A stretch of DNA of 64,000 bases from an uncultured Moraxella sp. (GCF_945873075.1 NZ_CAMCBS010000002.1:1-64000); one strand, 5' to 3'; shown: positions 27,128-36,917, numbered from the stretch's first letter. Program-made: numbers and translations. The notes: generated by a model from the sequence alone, not told the origin.

Positions 27128-27637
27128 TTATTTGCCCAGCTTTTTCTTTAGGCTAAGTAGCGCATCTTTGGCGGTCTCGGCATAAGGCTTGGCAAGCTCA
27201 ATATAGGGCTTGGCCTGCTCGACATAGCCACGATATTCTTCGGGAATGGTCGCCGCTTGCTTGCCAATACCTGCAAACCATAGCACAAGCTTATAATCGC
27301 CCGTGATTTTGACATCGCCATCTTGGATAGCTGTCATAAATGCCGCCACATCGCCTTTGGTCAGTAGCTTGACACCGGTCATCGAGTCTTTAAAATCAAT
27401 GGTCAAATCCGCATCGTGCGCTGTGCCGAGTGTTTGTCCAAAATGCCCTTGGTCAAAGCGAAAATAACGCTCAACATTGGGTGCGACGAACTGAATACAG
27501 ACGGTGCGTTCTTTGACAAGATTATTAAACGACTCGTTATTGCGAGCTTTGGCAAGGTTTTGCAAACGCAGTCCTAAGCCTGCCAAAAGAGCATCTAGCG
27601 GGTCGGCTTTGACATTGATTACGGGAATGGTCAGCAT
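27128..27637 (-). CDS. SCP2 sterol-carrier-domain protein (UbiT/UbiJ-like)
   Basis: 169 residues from the ATG giving MLTIPVINV, with AGGA upstream. The middle (about 45-125) matches the SCP2 lipid-binding fold: FRFDQGHFG, ADLTIDFKDS, GDVAAFMTAIQDGDVKITGDY. The C-terminal 35 residues form an alanine/tyrosine/lysine helix. Proteobacterial relatives (UbiJ, UbiT) help ubiquinone synthesis by binding its lipid intermediates, but without the neighbouring ubi genes that role is only a guess. It lies 88 bp downstream of serB. Confidence 0.72.
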   Translation of the reverse strand: MLTIPVINVKADPLDALLAGLGLRLQNLAKARNNESFNNLVKERTVCIQFVAPNVERYFRFDQGHFGQTLGTAHDADLTIDFKDSMTGVKLLTKGDVAAFMTAIQDGDVKITGDYKLVLWFAGIGKQAATIPEEYRGYVEQAKPYIELAKPYAETAKDALLSLKKKLGK

Positions 27638-27725
27638 AAAAATCCTATCGATAAATAAATGACAAATTAAAAATGAAAAGGGTAGCAGATTATCCGTGAT
27701 TTTTCGACGAAAAATTTGTAACCAA

Positions 27726-28835
27726 TCAGCGTACATCGAGTCGATGACCCAGTGCATATAGCACGCCCTCAAGCCCTGTCAGATTGACAGCGGCATCAGC
27801 ACGCGCCTGTACGATGGGCTTGGCATGATAAGCAATGCCCAAATCACTCACCGCCATCATTGGCAAATCGTTCGCACCATCGCCGATACAGACGACTTCT
27901 TTCATCGATAGCCCTAGGCGTTTGGCGACGGTTTGGGCGATGACAGCTTTTTGGTTGCCATCTAGGATATTATCATCGACCAGTCCGCTTAAAGTTTTGC
28001 CGTCATTGAGTAGCGGATTGGCATAATATTCATCCATGCCAAGCGTGTTTGCGACATATTGGGCAAATGGCTCAAAGCCGCCCGAAATCAGCACGGTATG
28101 ATAGCCAAGCGCTTTGAGCGCCTTGATGGTGGCTGCTGCGCCCGGCTGAAAATGAATGTGCTTGGCGATAATCTCATCAACAATGCTAATCGGCGCATCA
28201 GCAAGCAGTGCCACACGACGAGCAAAACTCGTTGCAAAATCAATCTCGCCACGCATCGCCTGCTCGGTGATGTCTGATACTTTATCTTCGATACCGCAGA
28301 ATTTGGCAAGCTCAACGATGACTTCTTCTTGAATCAGTGTTGAATCCATATCAAAGCACGCCAAGCGATGCTGTGTCAGTAGCTTATCAGCGGATAGGAT
28401 ATGCACATCAGCCTGTAGCTGTGCGGATAAATGCTGGGTGATTTGCTCATCAATGATGTGTGCAGCCGCTACTCGTTTGTCCTGACTCATCGGTGCGCCT
28501 GTATAAGACAGTAGATAGCGGTGAATGGCGACGGCGGTCAAAGTCTCATTGCTGTCAATCAGATGGGCAGATGCTTTGGCAGTTTCGTCATCATTGACGA
28601 TGCTAAGTTGCCAGTTGGGCTGTGCTTGCACCCACTCGCTCATCAGTGCATCAATATCAACAGCAGGCGAGCTTGCCACCACGACAATACCAAAAATCGG
28701 CAGCTCTTCAATCTGCTCGCTGTGCTGACCTGTGGTCAAATCCACGCCATGTAGTGCAGGTGGCAGTGTCTGTAGCTGTGAAAAGGCGTGTAGCCATGCT
28801 TGGCTGTTATTTGGTAGGGCATAAGTGATGGTCAT
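27726..28835 (-). CDS. serB: Phosphoserine phosphatase
   Basis: 369 residues from the ATG giving MTITYALPN; the ORF upstream is not needed. It dephosphorylates phosphoserine, the last step of serine synthesis. The N-terminal 150 residues contain an ACT-like region, and the C-terminal HAD domain has DMDSTLI (nucleophile Asp), GGFEPFAQ and CIGDGANDLPM. It is divergent from the AhpA/YtjB-like membrane gene, an arrangement also known in enterobacteria. Confidence 0.95.
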   Translation of the reverse strand: MTITYALPNNSQAWLHAFSQLQTLPPALHGVDLTTGQHSEQIEELPIFGIVVVASSPAVDIDALMSEWVQAQPNWQLSIVNDDETAKASAHLIDSNETLTAVAIHRYLLSYTGAPMSQDKRVAAAHIIDEQITQHLSAQLQADVHILSADKLLTQHRLACFDMDSTLIQEEVIVELAKFCGIEDKVSDITEQAMRGEIDFATSFARRVALLADAPISIVDEIIAKHIHFQPGAAATIKALKALGYHTVLISGGFEPFAQYVANTLGMDEYYANPLLNDGKTLSGLVDDNILDGNQKAVIAQTVAKRLGLSMKEVVCIGDGANDLPMMAVSDLGIAYHAKPIVQARADAAVNLTGLEGVLYALGHRLDVR

Positions 28836-29044
28836 GATAAAACTCGTTTTTTTGGTGAAATAAAACCGCAGATAAATCCGCCATAGAGTGAACATATTAG
28901 CACCAAACCAGCTTTTATAAAAGGGTAATGTGATGGAATTGTGTATTTGGCTCAAAAACAGTTGCGTAATCATAGTAAACATGGGAAAATTAGGGGATTT
29001 TTTCTATTTGTCAAGCTCTGATTGCTTAGTGTTGGTTTTTTATC

Positions 29045-30271
29045 ATGTCTTATTCTGCCCCCAAGCAAGTTACTTTTTTGATTGTCTTATTGGTGAGTTT
29101 ATTTTTTCACATAGTTTTTTTTGTGGTGAGTTCTAATCGTTATTTGACCGAACAAAATCGCACCGTAGCGGATCGCATTGCCACAGAGCTTGTGTCAGAC
29201 TTGACCATGCCAAGCTCAATCAATGACCGTGTGAGCATGAGCTACATCGCCAACCAATACGCCCAAGAGCCACAGGTGGCATTCGTTGCGGTATATAATG
29301 CCGAAGACAATATCGTGGTCTCAGTTGGCGAAAATGAAGGCGGCTATCAGACCAAAAATGAAGCGATTGTCTCTGGAGATAAGGCACTCGGCTCGGTGGT
29401 GGTTGGCACCAAAGCGATCAGTACTGCTGGTATTTTGATGGGTCAGTGGCTATTTTTATTGGCGATGATCGTACTACATGGCTTGGTGTGGGTGGCTTAT
29501 ACTTTCATTGCTCGTCCAAGTCGTGAGCTTAGAGCACAAATCGAGCAGCAGACACGAGATCGACTCTTAAGCCAAGGCTTGGTGCTTGGCGGTAGCCCAA
29601 GTCTTGCGCCCGAGCCGAGTGATGATAAGATGACTGTGAGTGATGAGAACATCGCTCCAAAAGAAAAAGAAGAAGCTGTCGTACAAAATACGCGACATGC
29701 TAGCTATACGACACAGATCCGCTTCGAAGATCCAAATCAGCTACTGCAAGCTCTGTCATTTGATCATAAAAAAATGTATTTTGCGCTGTGTGATCAGATG
29801 CTTTCAAAAGCTGCCGAAAAATTACTCGAAGCACCATTTTTGGTAGGGGTGTCGATTTATGCCATCAAAGGGTTTGATGAAAATGGCGCAAGCGTTGAAC
29901 TGCTTGCAAATAATGACCATGCCAAGGTTGCAACTGCATCGATGATGTTAGCACAGCTTGTATTGATGGTTAATCAGATCGTCTATGATCGCCATCTTAA
30001 ACAAGGTCAGTTCGCCCTAAAAATGTGTACCACTGCAAGTGATACCGCCCAAAATAATGCCGTGCTCGGTGTATCATCACGCCGAAAGCTGCCAATGGTG
30101 CTGATGTTTGAAGATGCTGCCAAACAAGAGCTTGCTCATTCGGGCACGATTGAGAATTTACCAAACCCGCTTTCCATGTCAGAGCGTGATTGTCAAATTG
30201 TCACTGCGCTCAATCAGCAGGCAGTGAATCGCTTGCGTGTGGCTCGTGATGCGGTATTTATTGAAGATTAG
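29045..30271 (+). CDS. AhpA/YtjB (SMP)-like two-helix membrane protein, extended
   Basis: 408 residues. An N-terminal helix (about 10-30), a periplasmic domain of roughly 105 residues with a PAS-like or sensor-like look (VSDLTMPSSI, VAVYNAEDNIVVSVGE), a second helix (about 135-158), and a cytoplasmic part of about 245 residues. Topology and the divergent position next to serB match YtjB/AhpA proteins, which are about half this size in E. coli. The cytoplasmic extension (from residue 160) has no recognised domain; it is acidic at first, then folds into alternating helix and strand. Sensing or regulation is plausible, not shown. Confidence 0.55.
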   Translation: MSYSAPKQVTFLIVLLVSLFFHIVFFVVSSNRYLTEQNRTVADRIATELVSDLTMPSSINDRVSMSYIANQYAQEPQVAFVAVYNAEDNIVVSVGENEGGYQTKNEAIVSGDKALGSVVVGTKAISTAGILMGQWLFLLAMIVLHGLVWVAYTFIARPSRELRAQIEQQTRDRLLSQGLVLGGSPSLAPEPSDDKMTVSDENIAPKEKEEAVVQNTRHASYTTQIRFEDPNQLLQALSFDHKKMYFALCDQMLSKAAEKLLEAPFLVGVSIYAIKGFDENGASVELLANNDHAKVATASMMLAQLVLMVNQIVYDRHLKQGQFALKMCTTASDTAQNNAVLGVSSRRKLPMVLMFEDAAKQELAHSGTIENLPNPLSMSERDCQIVTALNQQAVNRLRVARDAVFIED

Positions 30272-30305
30272 ACGCTGGATTGTCTGCCACCATTGAATAA
30301 AAAAC

Positions 30306-30334
30306 TTGACAAATTTTTCAATATCGATTATAAG
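30306..30334 (+). promoter_or_regulatory. Near-consensus sigma-70 promoter
   Basis: TTGACA (30306-30311), 17-bp spacer, TATAAG (30329-30334), 65 bp before the small acidic gene. Confidence 0.75.
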
Positions 30335-30398
30335 CTAGTTCAACCGATCAATTACGGTGGATGAATTGGAAGAGTGTAACGATAGCTAAGGAGTCATT

Positions 30399-30623
30399 AT
30401 GAGTAATATTGATGATGATTTTGATGATGATAACTTTGAAGAAGATGCTGATGCCAAGCTTGCCGATGAAGGCAAGGCAAAACCCCTAGAAAAACGCCTA
30501 AAAATCGACGCACTACTCGAAGAGCAACGCATCAACAAACTCAAGCGTGCGTTAGAAGAAGACGATTTTGCGGAGTTTGATGATCTTGATGATGACTTTG
30601 ATGACTTGGACGATGATTTTTGA
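30399..30623 (+). CDS. Small highly acidic protein (PA3496-like)
   Basis: 74 residues, AAGGAG before the ATG. Both ends are Asp-rich (FDDDN; DDLDDDFDDLDDDF) around a central basic helix (KPLEKRLKIDALLEEQRINK). The layout resembles the small PA3496-type family of Pseudomonas and Acinetobacter, named as a putative envelope-integrity protein; the similarity is by pattern only. It has a near-consensus promoter and its own terminator, so expression is probably strong. Confidence 0.7.
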   Translation: MSNIDDDFDDDNFEEDADAKLADEGKAKPLEKRLKIDALLEEQRINKLKRALEEDDFAEFDDLDDDFDDLDDDF

Positions 30624-30649
30624 TCCTAGCTGTCAATGACAAGATGTTT

Positions 30650-30687
30650 GCTTATACTGACATTGTGTTGGTATAAGCCTTATTTTT
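30650..30687 (+). terminator. Terminator after the small acidic gene
   Basis: Perfect 8-bp stem GCTTATAC/GTATAAGC with a 13-base loop, followed by a T-rich run. Confidence 0.78.
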
Positions 30688-30703
30688 AAAAAGAGTATGA
30701 AAA

Positions 30704-31225
30704 ATGAATAAACAAGAACTGTTTGCTTATCTTGAGTCACCTGCCAATGAAATGGGTCTAGACCCGATTGCAGCGCATGGCTTTTTGACCGCAACTGTGG
30801 TGGGTAAGCCATTGCCAAATTGGCTATCAGCATTCTTTGAAGGGGCGGATGCAAGCGTACCAAGCGAAGTCAAAGAAGCGCTACAAGCATGGCGTCAAGA
30901 GCTGATTGACACCCTAAAAGCCGAACAGCCGATTGAGCTGCCGTTCGATGCCAGCGAAGAAGCCGAAGACTTTAGCGAAGATGGTGACCTAGCAGCATGG
31001 GCGATTGGCTTTGTGGATGCGATGTATTCAGATGAGAATGTCGATTGGTTTGATGATGAAAACACCGAGCAAGATGTGGCGGATTTGACCTTGCCGATGG
31101 TTGTGCTATCAGGCATTGACGAAGAGCTTGATGAGATTCGCAGTGATGAGATGCTAGCTGATATGGCAAACGCACTTGAAGATAACATCACCGAGCTGTT
31201 CTTGTTATTTCACACCGATGACTAA
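30704..31225 (+). CDS. UPF0149 / YgfB-YecA family protein
   Basis: 173 residues, strongly acidic. The family pattern is seen in HGFLTATVVGKPLPNWL near the start, WAIGFVDAMYS in the middle and EEIRSDE-like sequence later. UPF0149 proteins are all-alpha, and their roles in gammaproteobacteria are mostly unknown; YgfB has been linked to gene regulation. No SEC-type metal motif is present at the C-terminus, unlike YecA. Its own terminator follows. Confidence 0.78.
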   Translation: MNKQELFAYLESPANEMGLDPIAAHGFLTATVVGKPLPNWLSAFFEGADASVPSEVKEALQAWRQELIDTLKAEQPIELPFDASEEAEDFSEDGDLAAWAIGFVDAMYSDENVDWFDDENTEQDVADLTLPMVVLSGIDEELDEIRSDEMLADMANALEDNITELFLLFHTDD

Positions 31226-31251
31226 GCATTGGCAGTCATTGACAAAGCGAT

Positions 31252-31280
31252 AAGCAGGGTGTGTACATCCTGCTTTTTTA
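31252..31280 (+). terminator. Terminator after the UPF0149 gene
   Basis: 7-bp stem AAGCAGG/CCTGCTT, loop of ten bases, then T residues. It ends 27 bp before the next ATG. Confidence 0.72.
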
Positions 31281-31306
31281 TCAAATACGAATCATGTGGG
31301 GAAGTT

Positions 31307-31660
31307 ATGCAGTTATCCAATCTTGAGCATTTGCCAAATTATATCATCACCGAGCGACTTGATGTCGTCTATGGCAGCACCGTGCGTAGTAAGCACGTGG
31401 GTAAGGATTTATTAGCAGGGCTAAAAAATATCGTCGGCGGTGAACTGACTGCTTATACCGAGCTACTCGAAGAAGCTCGCCAAGAAGCCATGTCACGCAT
31501 GATTGCCAAAGCACAAGCGCTGGGTGCAGATGCCATTGTGGGTATTCGCTTTTCGACATCGAACATCACCGCAGGCGCATCAGAGCTGTTCGTCTATGGT
31601 ACGGCGGTCAAGGTGCAAAAGAAATTCAACCCTTTTGGGCAGGCTGACGGCACAGAATAA
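31307..31660 (+). CDS. YbjQ/UPF0145 family protein (soluble copy)
   Basis: 117 residues from the ATG giving MQLSNLEHL, with GGGGAAG upstream. YbjQ fold: VYGSTVRSKHVGKDLLAGLKNIVGGELTAYTELLEEAR is spread over residues 22-59, and GADAIVGIRFSTSNI follows. The family forms pentameric beta-rich rings and was named a heavy-metal-binding domain without firm proof. Its stop is two bases before the start of a second, membrane-anchored copy. Confidence 0.88.
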   Translation: MQLSNLEHLPNYIITERLDVVYGSTVRSKHVGKDLLAGLKNIVGGELTAYTELLEEARQEAMSRMIAKAQALGADAIVGIRFSTSNITAGASELFVYGTAVKVQKKFNPFGQADGTE

Positions 31661-31662
31661 TC

Positions 31663-32112
31663 ATGGACATTTCTGCGATATTATTAAGAAATATTGATTG
31701 GCTGATTGCGATTATCTTGTTCTTTGTTGGGTGGTATTTTGGTTCTCGTGCCGAGCGTCGCCATTTGGCAAGCCTAGTCGCCGATGAAGCCAAATACCGT
31801 CATATCCGAGTATCGAGCGAGCGTATCGATGTGCCTGATGGCGCAGGCGAGCCAGTGTTTGTGACGGGTAATGTCGTCATCGCCCAAGACAGATTTAAGC
31901 TCGTGATTGCAAGTGTGCTTAGCTTATTTGGTAAGAATTTGACCGTCTATGAGAGCCTGCTTGACCGTGCTCGCCGTGAAGCGGTGGTGCGTGCCAAATC
32001 CCAAGCGCACAAAGCAGGCTGTGATGCTATCTATGGCTTACGCTTTGAGATGTGCGATATAGATGGCGGTGTCGAAGTGCTGGTTTATGGGGTGGGGGTT
32101 TTGACCAAGTAA
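31663..32112 (+). CDS. YbjQ-like protein with N-terminal membrane anchor
   Basis: 149 residues, tandem to the previous gene. One hydrophobic helix (about 10-26) and a short basic linker (SRAERRH) precede a YbjQ-like domain: ERIDVPDGAG, FGKNLTVYESLLDRARREAVVRAKSQA, AGCDAIYGLRFEM, VLVYGVGV. It is clearly divergent from its neighbour in sequence. The pair may build one membrane-tethered assembly, by analogy of fold only. Confidence 0.8.
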   Translation: MDISAILLRNIDWLIAIILFFVGWYFGSRAERRHLASLVADEAKYRHIRVSSERIDVPDGAGEPVFVTGNVVIAQDRFKLVIASVLSLFGKNLTVYESLLDRARREAVVRAKSQAHKAGCDAIYGLRFEMCDIDGGVEVLVYGVGVLTK

Positions 32113-32173
32113 GATAGGCGGTGCATAGACTTGTCAAACACGCTCATTAATTATAAGCACTCATCAAGCAAAA

Positions 32174-32205
32174 AAACCATCTTGATATCACAAGATGGTT
32201 TTAAA
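32174..32205. terminator. Terminator between the YbjQ pair and the DASS gene
   Basis: 11-bp perfect stem AAACCATCTTG/CAAGATGGTTT with A- and T-rich flanks on both sides. It can serve the convergent units. Confidence 0.82.
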
Positions 32206-32226
32206 TGATTGTTTAATAAATGAATA

Positions 32227-33696
32227 TCACCAATAGCCAAGCACTTTCCACCAAGCGCCACCAATGATGACAAATACCAGCAGATTGACCACGCTCATCA
32301 CAAAGCCTGCTTTCCACCATTCAGGCAAGGTCGTAAAGCCTGAACCAAAAATCACCGGCGAAGTCCCTGTGGCATAATGCGTCAAAGTCATCATCAGGCT
32401 AGATGCCGCTGCCATCAATAATGCAAAGAACATCGGCGGTGCGCCAAGTGCAATCCCTGCGGTCAAAAATGCGCCAAACATCGCCGTGATATGCGCTGTG
32501 GTGCTTGCAAACATATAGTGTGCATACATATAAGCAACCAGTAGCAACAAGCCTGCCATCATACCGCTAAGACCCAGACCGCTGATGCTTGTCTCAAGCG
32601 AGTTTGAGAACCATTCGATTAAGCCAAGCTTATTTAAGAATGTCGCCATCATAATCAGTGCCGAGAACCACACGATGGTATCCCATGCGCTTTTTTCGGA
32701 AGTGACATCCGCCCAAGTCAGAACGCCAGATAGTAGCAACAAGCTAAGACCGATAAAGGCGGTGGCAGTGGCATCAATCTTAAAGCCGAACAACAGCTCA
32801 GGCACACCTGCCCAGCAAGCGAGCAAGATACCAAAGATGGCAAGCATGATTGACTCGTCACGGCTCATTTTGCCCATTTCAGCAAGCTTATCTTTGGCGA
32901 ACTGTACGGCATTTGGCGTGTGCTTGATGGTCGGTGGGTAAAGAAAATACAGCACCAAAGGCATCAAAATAAACGCCACAAGACCCGGCACAAGCATTGC
33001 CAATGCCCACTGACTCCAGCTTAGGCGAAACTCACTGCCTAGACTTTCGGCGATGAGATTGACCACCATTGGGTTTGGTGCGGTGGCGGTGATGAACATC
33101 GCCGAGCTGATTGGGTTGCTGTGATAATTGACCAGTGCTAGGTATTTGCCCATTTTATCTTGGGTGTTTTTGGCGGGGTTTGAATCATAGCTTTCGGCGA
33201 TAGAGCGCATAATCGGGTGCATGATAGCGCCACCACGAGCGGTGTTACTTGGGGTGACAGGGGCAAGGATGAGCTCGGATAATGCCAAACTATAGCCGAT
33301 GCCCAATGTCTTTTTACCAAAAATCGCAATAAAAATATAGCCAATGCGCGCGCCAAGTCCTGTCTTTAATAGACCACGAGAAATCATGATGGACACACCA
33401 ATCAGCCAAATCAGAGGATTGGCAAAGCTTGATAAGGCATCTTTCATGGCGGCATCCGCCTTGCCATCGCTGACGGTGATGCCTGTGACAGCCACCAAAG
33501 TGATGGCGATGATTGAGATTGCGCCGATTGGCATGGCTTTGCCGATAATCGCTGCAATCACCCCGACAAATAACGCAAGTAGATTCCATGCTTGTGGCGT
33601 CACGCCATCAGGGGTTGGAATCAGGATAATCGCCACCGCCAAAGCAATGGCAATCAGCGTGGGTATTGGCTTAAAGCCTAAGCTTGATTTGTTCAT
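32227..33696 (-). CDS. DASS/SLC13-family anion transporter
   Basis: 489 residues from the ATG giving MNKSSLGFK. About 11-13 hydrophobic helices. The SLC13/DASS substrate motifs are present: TPSNTARGGAIMHP near residue 145 and the second SNT-like region TTAHITAMF with ATGTSPVIFGSG. It resembles the CitT/SodiT dicarboxylate transporters, for malate, 2-oxoglutarate or other dicarboxylates. The 5' leader contains a terminator-like hairpin (33724-33753), so expression may be attenuated. Single gene, divergent from valS. Confidence 0.88.
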   Translation of the reverse strand: MNKSSLGFKPIPTLIAIALAVAIILIPTPDGVTPQAWNLLALFVGVIAAIIGKAMPIGAISIIAITLVAVTGITVSDGKADAAMKDALSSFANPLIWLIGVSIMISRGLLKTGLGARIGYIFIAIFGKKTLGIGYSLALSELILAPVTPSNTARGGAIMHPIMRSIAESYDSNPAKNTQDKMGKYLALVNYHSNPISSAMFITATAPNPMVVNLIAESLGSEFRLSWSQWALAMLVPGLVAFILMPLVLYFLYPPTIKHTPNAVQFAKDKLAEMGKMSRDESIMLAIFGILLACWAGVPELLFGFKIDATATAFIGLSLLLLSGVLTWADVTSEKSAWDTIVWFSALIMMATFLNKLGLIEWFSNSLETSISGLGLSGMMAGLLLLVAYMYAHYMFASTTAHITAMFGAFLTAGIALGAPPMFFALLMAAASSLMMTLTHYATGTSPVIFGSGFTTLPEWWKAGFVMSVVNLLVFVIIGGAWWKVLGYW

Positions 33697-33723
33697 AATA
33701 CACCCATTTTTATAACTATAAAG

Positions 33724-33753
33724 CAAAAAAAGGACACTGCAACCGATGTCCTT
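33724..33753 (-). terminator. Terminator-like hairpin in the DASS gene leader
   Basis: Read on the minus strand, AAGGACA pairs with TGTCCTT (10-base loop) and is followed by a T-run, 28 bp before the start codon and downstream of the predicted -10 at 33790-33795. Confidence 0.6.
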
Positions 33754-33789
33754 ATGATAATCAATTTTATTTTGAATGTGCTTGGGTTT

Positions 33790-33795
33790 ATTATA
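33790..33795 (-). promoter_or_regulatory. -10 element of the DASS gene
   Basis: A perfect TATAAT on the minus strand. No clear -35 is seen. The predicted transcript would have a leader of roughly 90 bases containing the hairpin at 33724-33753. Confidence 0.5.
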
Positions 33796-33920
33796 CGCCA
33801 AATAAATACATATAAATATTAAGGAATTGAAATTATCAATCCAAAGTCATTTTGATAAAAAATACTAGACAAGTTACCCAATAAATTCCCATCAAAAATC
33901 CCCACAAACCGCCCAAAACT

Positions 33921-33929
33921 TGCTAAAAT
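33921..33929 (+). promoter_or_regulatory. Extended -10 promoter of valS
   Basis: TGC-TAAAAT, 38 bp before the valS ATG; the -35 is weak. Confidence 0.5.
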
Positions 33930-33966
33930 AGAACCATTTTTTTAAGTATAAATTTGAGAGCTGATT

Positions 33967-36885
33967 ATGACCAACAACGCCATCCAAACCGCCCTAGACC
34001 GCCTATCTTCTGCCTACAATCCAAGCGACATTGAAGCAGGAATGTATCAAGGCTGGGAAAATGCAGGCTATTTTAAGCCAGATTACACGAAGCCTAAAGC
34101 CTTCTCAATCGCCTTGCCACCGCCGAATGTCACAGGCTCACTACACATGGGGCATGGCTTTAATAATGCTATCATGGATACGCTGACTCGCTACCACCGC
34201 ATGATGGGCTACAACACGCTATGGCAAGCAGGCACTGACCATGCAGGTATCGCAACCCAAATGGTTGTTGAGCGTCAGCTTGGCTTACAGGGTATCAAAC
34301 GCCATGACTTAGGCCGTGACAAATTCCTAGAAAAAGTCTGGGAGTGGAAAAACGAATCAGGTGGCAACATCACTCGCCAAATCCGTCGTCTAGGCTCATC
34401 GGTGGACTGGAGCCGTGAACGCTTTACGATGGATGAAGGCCTATCAAAAGCGGTGCAAGATGTGTTCGTCAAGCTGTATGATGATGGTCTTATCTATCGT
34501 GGCAAGCGTCTGGTGAACTGGGATATCAAGCTTGAGACGGCATTGTCTGACCTAGAAGTAGAAAATCACGACGAGCAAGGCTCATTGTGGCACTTTAAAT
34601 ATTTCTTTGAAAATCAAGAGCTTAAAACCAAAGATGGTCAGAACTATCTGGTGGTGGCAACTACTCGTCCTGAGACCTTGCTTGGTGATACGGCGGTGGC
34701 GGTACATCCTGAAGATGAACGCTATGCGCATCTGATTGGTCAAAATATCGTCCTACCGATTACGGGTCGTATCGTGCCTATCGTGGCGGATACTTATGTC
34801 GAAAAAGACTTTGGTACAGGCTGTGTCAAAATCACCCCTGCGCATGATTTTAATGACTATGAAGTGGGTAAACGCCACAATCTGCCACTGATTAATATCT
34901 TTGATAAAAATGCCAATATCCTAGCTGATATGCAGGTCTATGAGAGCCTAACTCAGCGTGAGCCGACACTTGAGACGACACCGAGCGATTATGCAGGCTT
35001 GGCTCGTTTTGATGCCCGCAAAAAACTGGTGGCAGATGCCGAAACTCAAGGCTGGCTTGAAAAAATCGAACCGCACGCACTCAAAGCCCCACGAGGCGAC
35101 CGCAGTGGTGAGATTGTTGAGCCGTATTTGACCGACCAATGGTATGTGGCGATTGAGGCACTTGCCAAGCCTGCGATTGAAGCGGTCGAAGATGGTCGCA
35201 TTGAGTTTGTGCCCGCACAATACAAGAATATGTACATGGCGTGGATGCGTGATATCCAAGACTGGTGCATCAGCCGTCAGCTGTGGTGGGGTCATCGTAT
35301 CCCTGCATGGTATGATGACAAGGGCGGTATCTATGTGGCGCATGACGAAGCTGAAGTTCGCAGTAAATACAATCTGCCTGCCGATGTCATCCTACGCCAA
35401 GATGAAGATGTGCTTGATACTTGGTTTAGCTCAGGTCTATGGACATTCAGCACGCTTGATTGGGGTAATCCAAATGATGACGGACGAGCATTGCAGACTT
35501 TCCACCCAACCAGCGTGCTGGTGACTGGCTTTGACATCATCTTCTTCTGGGTGGCTCGCATGATTATGCTGACCATGCATTTTGTCAAAAATGCCGATGG
35601 TACGCCACAAGTACCGTTCAAGACCGTCTATGTGCATGGTCTGGTGCGTGATGGTCAAGGTCAAAAGATGAGTAAGTCAAAAGGCAATGTGCTTGACCCG
35701 ATTGATTTGATTGATGGCATTGACCTAGAAAGCTTGGTGGCGAAACGTACGACAGGGCTGATGAATCCAAAAGATGCCGCCAAAATCGAAAAATCCACCC
35801 GCAAAGAATTTGCCGATGGCATCGAGGCATTCGGCACGGATGCACTGCGTTTTACCTTTACAAGCCTAGCAAGTACAGGTCGTGATATTAACTTTGATAT
35901 CAAGCGTATCGAGGGCAACCGTAACTTCTGTAATAAAATTTGGAACGCCACCCGCTTTGTGCTGATGAACTGCGTGGACAAAGCAGGCAATGAGCTACCC
36001 ATTGACAAAACCGCCAATAAACAGCTGTGGGAGCTACCCGAAAAATGGATTGTCAGCCGTCTAAACTCAACCATCGCAAGCATCCATGAGGCGATGGCGA
36101 CTTATCGCTTTGACTTGGTGAGCCAAGCGATTTATGAGTTTATTTGGAATGAATATTGCGACTGGTATGTCGAGCTTGCCAAATCAGCGCTCAATGACGA
36201 CAGTGTCAGCGATGAGCGCAAGGCGCAGATTCGCTATGTGCTGATTCATGTACTTGAGGTCGCCATGCGATTCACCCACCCAATCATGCCGTATCTGACC
36301 GAGAGCCTGTGGCAGACGGTTGCGCCACTGATTGACCGCAAATCTGCTGACAGCATCGTCATCGCTGATTTCCCTGTGGCGAACGCCGATGATATCAGTG
36401 AGCAGACCGAGCAGGATATGGCATGGCTACAAGCACTCATCGGTGCGGTGCGTAACATCCGTGGCGAGATGAAGCTGGGTAATGCCGTGCGTCTGCCTGT
36501 ACTACTACAAGGGGCGAACGATACCGAGCAAGCATCACTCAGCCGTATCGCCAATCAGTTCAAGGCACTGGCAAAAGTCGAAACACTCACCATCGTCGCC
36601 GACACCGATGAAGTGCCACTGTGCTCATCGAGCATGGTAGGGCAGGTCAAGGTGCTCGTACCGATGAAAGGGTTGATTGACCCGACCGCAGAGCTAAGCC
36701 GTCTCGCCAAAGTCGCCGAAAAACTGCAAGCACAAGCCGATGGCATCGCTCGTAAGCTGTCCAATGAAGGCTTTGTCGCCAAAGCACCTGAAGCGGTGGT
36801 CGCCGCCGAAAAAGCCAAACTTGATGAGCTAAACACTCAGCTTGCCGAGATTGCTAAGCAGGTGGAGCAGTTGAAGGGGCTTTAA
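33967..36885 (+). CDS. valS: Valyl-tRNA synthetase
   Basis: 972 residues, class I synthetase. HIGH-type motif HMGH at 60-63 in [13 protein letters not shown], the editing domain between about 200 and 400, KMSKS at 567-571, and a C-terminal coiled-coil arm rich in Ala, Lys and Glu (about 905-970). It charges tRNA-Val. Complete; ends with a strong terminator. Its long coding region holds several antisense open frames, which are shadows. Confidence 0.98.
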   Translation: MTNNAIQTALDRLSSAYNPSDIEAGMYQGWENAGYFKPDYTKPKAFSIALPPPNVTGSLHMGHGFNNAIMDTLTRYHRMMGYNTLWQAGTDHAGIATQMVVERQLGLQGIKRHDLGRDKFLEKVWEWKNESGGNITRQIRRLGSSVDWSRERFTMDEGLSKAVQDVFVKLYDDGLIYRGKRLVNWDIKLETALSDLEVENHDEQGSLWHFKYFFENQELKTKDGQNYLVVATTRPETLLGDTAVAVHPEDERYAHLIGQNIVLPITGRIVPIVADTYVEKDFGTGCVKITPAHDFNDYEVGKRHNLPLINIFDKNANILADMQVYESLTQREPTLETTPSDYAGLARFDARKKLVADAETQGWLEKIEPHALKAPRGDRSGEIVEPYLTDQWYVAIEALAKPAIEAVEDGRIEFVPAQYKNMYMAWMRDIQDWCISRQLWWGHRIPAWYDDKGGIYVAHDEAEVRSKYNLPADVILRQDEDVLDTWFSSGLWTFSTLDWGNPNDDGRALQTFHPTSVLVTGFDIIFFWVARMIMLTMHFVKNADGTPQVPFKTVYVHGLVRDGQGQKMSKSKGNVLDPIDLIDGIDLESLVAKRTTGLMNPKDAAKIEKSTRKEFADGIEAFGTDALRFTFTSLASTGRDINFDIKRIEGNRNFCNKIWNATRFVLMNCVDKAGNELPIDKTANKQLWELPEKWIVSRLNSTIASIHEAMATYRFDLVSQAIYEFIWNEYCDWYVELAKSALNDDSVSDERKAQIRYVLIHVLEVAMRFTHPIMPYLTESLWQTVAPLIDRKSADSIVIADFPVANADDISEQTEQDMAWLQALIGAVRNIRGEMKLGNAVRLPVLLQGANDTEQASLSRIANQFKALAKVETLTIVADTDEVPLCSSSMVGQVKVLVPMKGLIDPTAELSRLAKVAEKLQAQADGIARKLSNEGFVAKAPEAVVAAEKAKLDELNTQLAEIAKQVEQLKGL

Positions 36886-36917
36886 TTGACCTTATCGGCT
36901 TTGTTTAAGCTGATTGC

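Noticed and set aside
27699-27715. ATTTTTC/GAAAAAT hairpin between serB and the SCP2 gene as terminator
   Set aside because: No T-run follows on the minus strand, and the stem is AT-rich; it is too weak to list.
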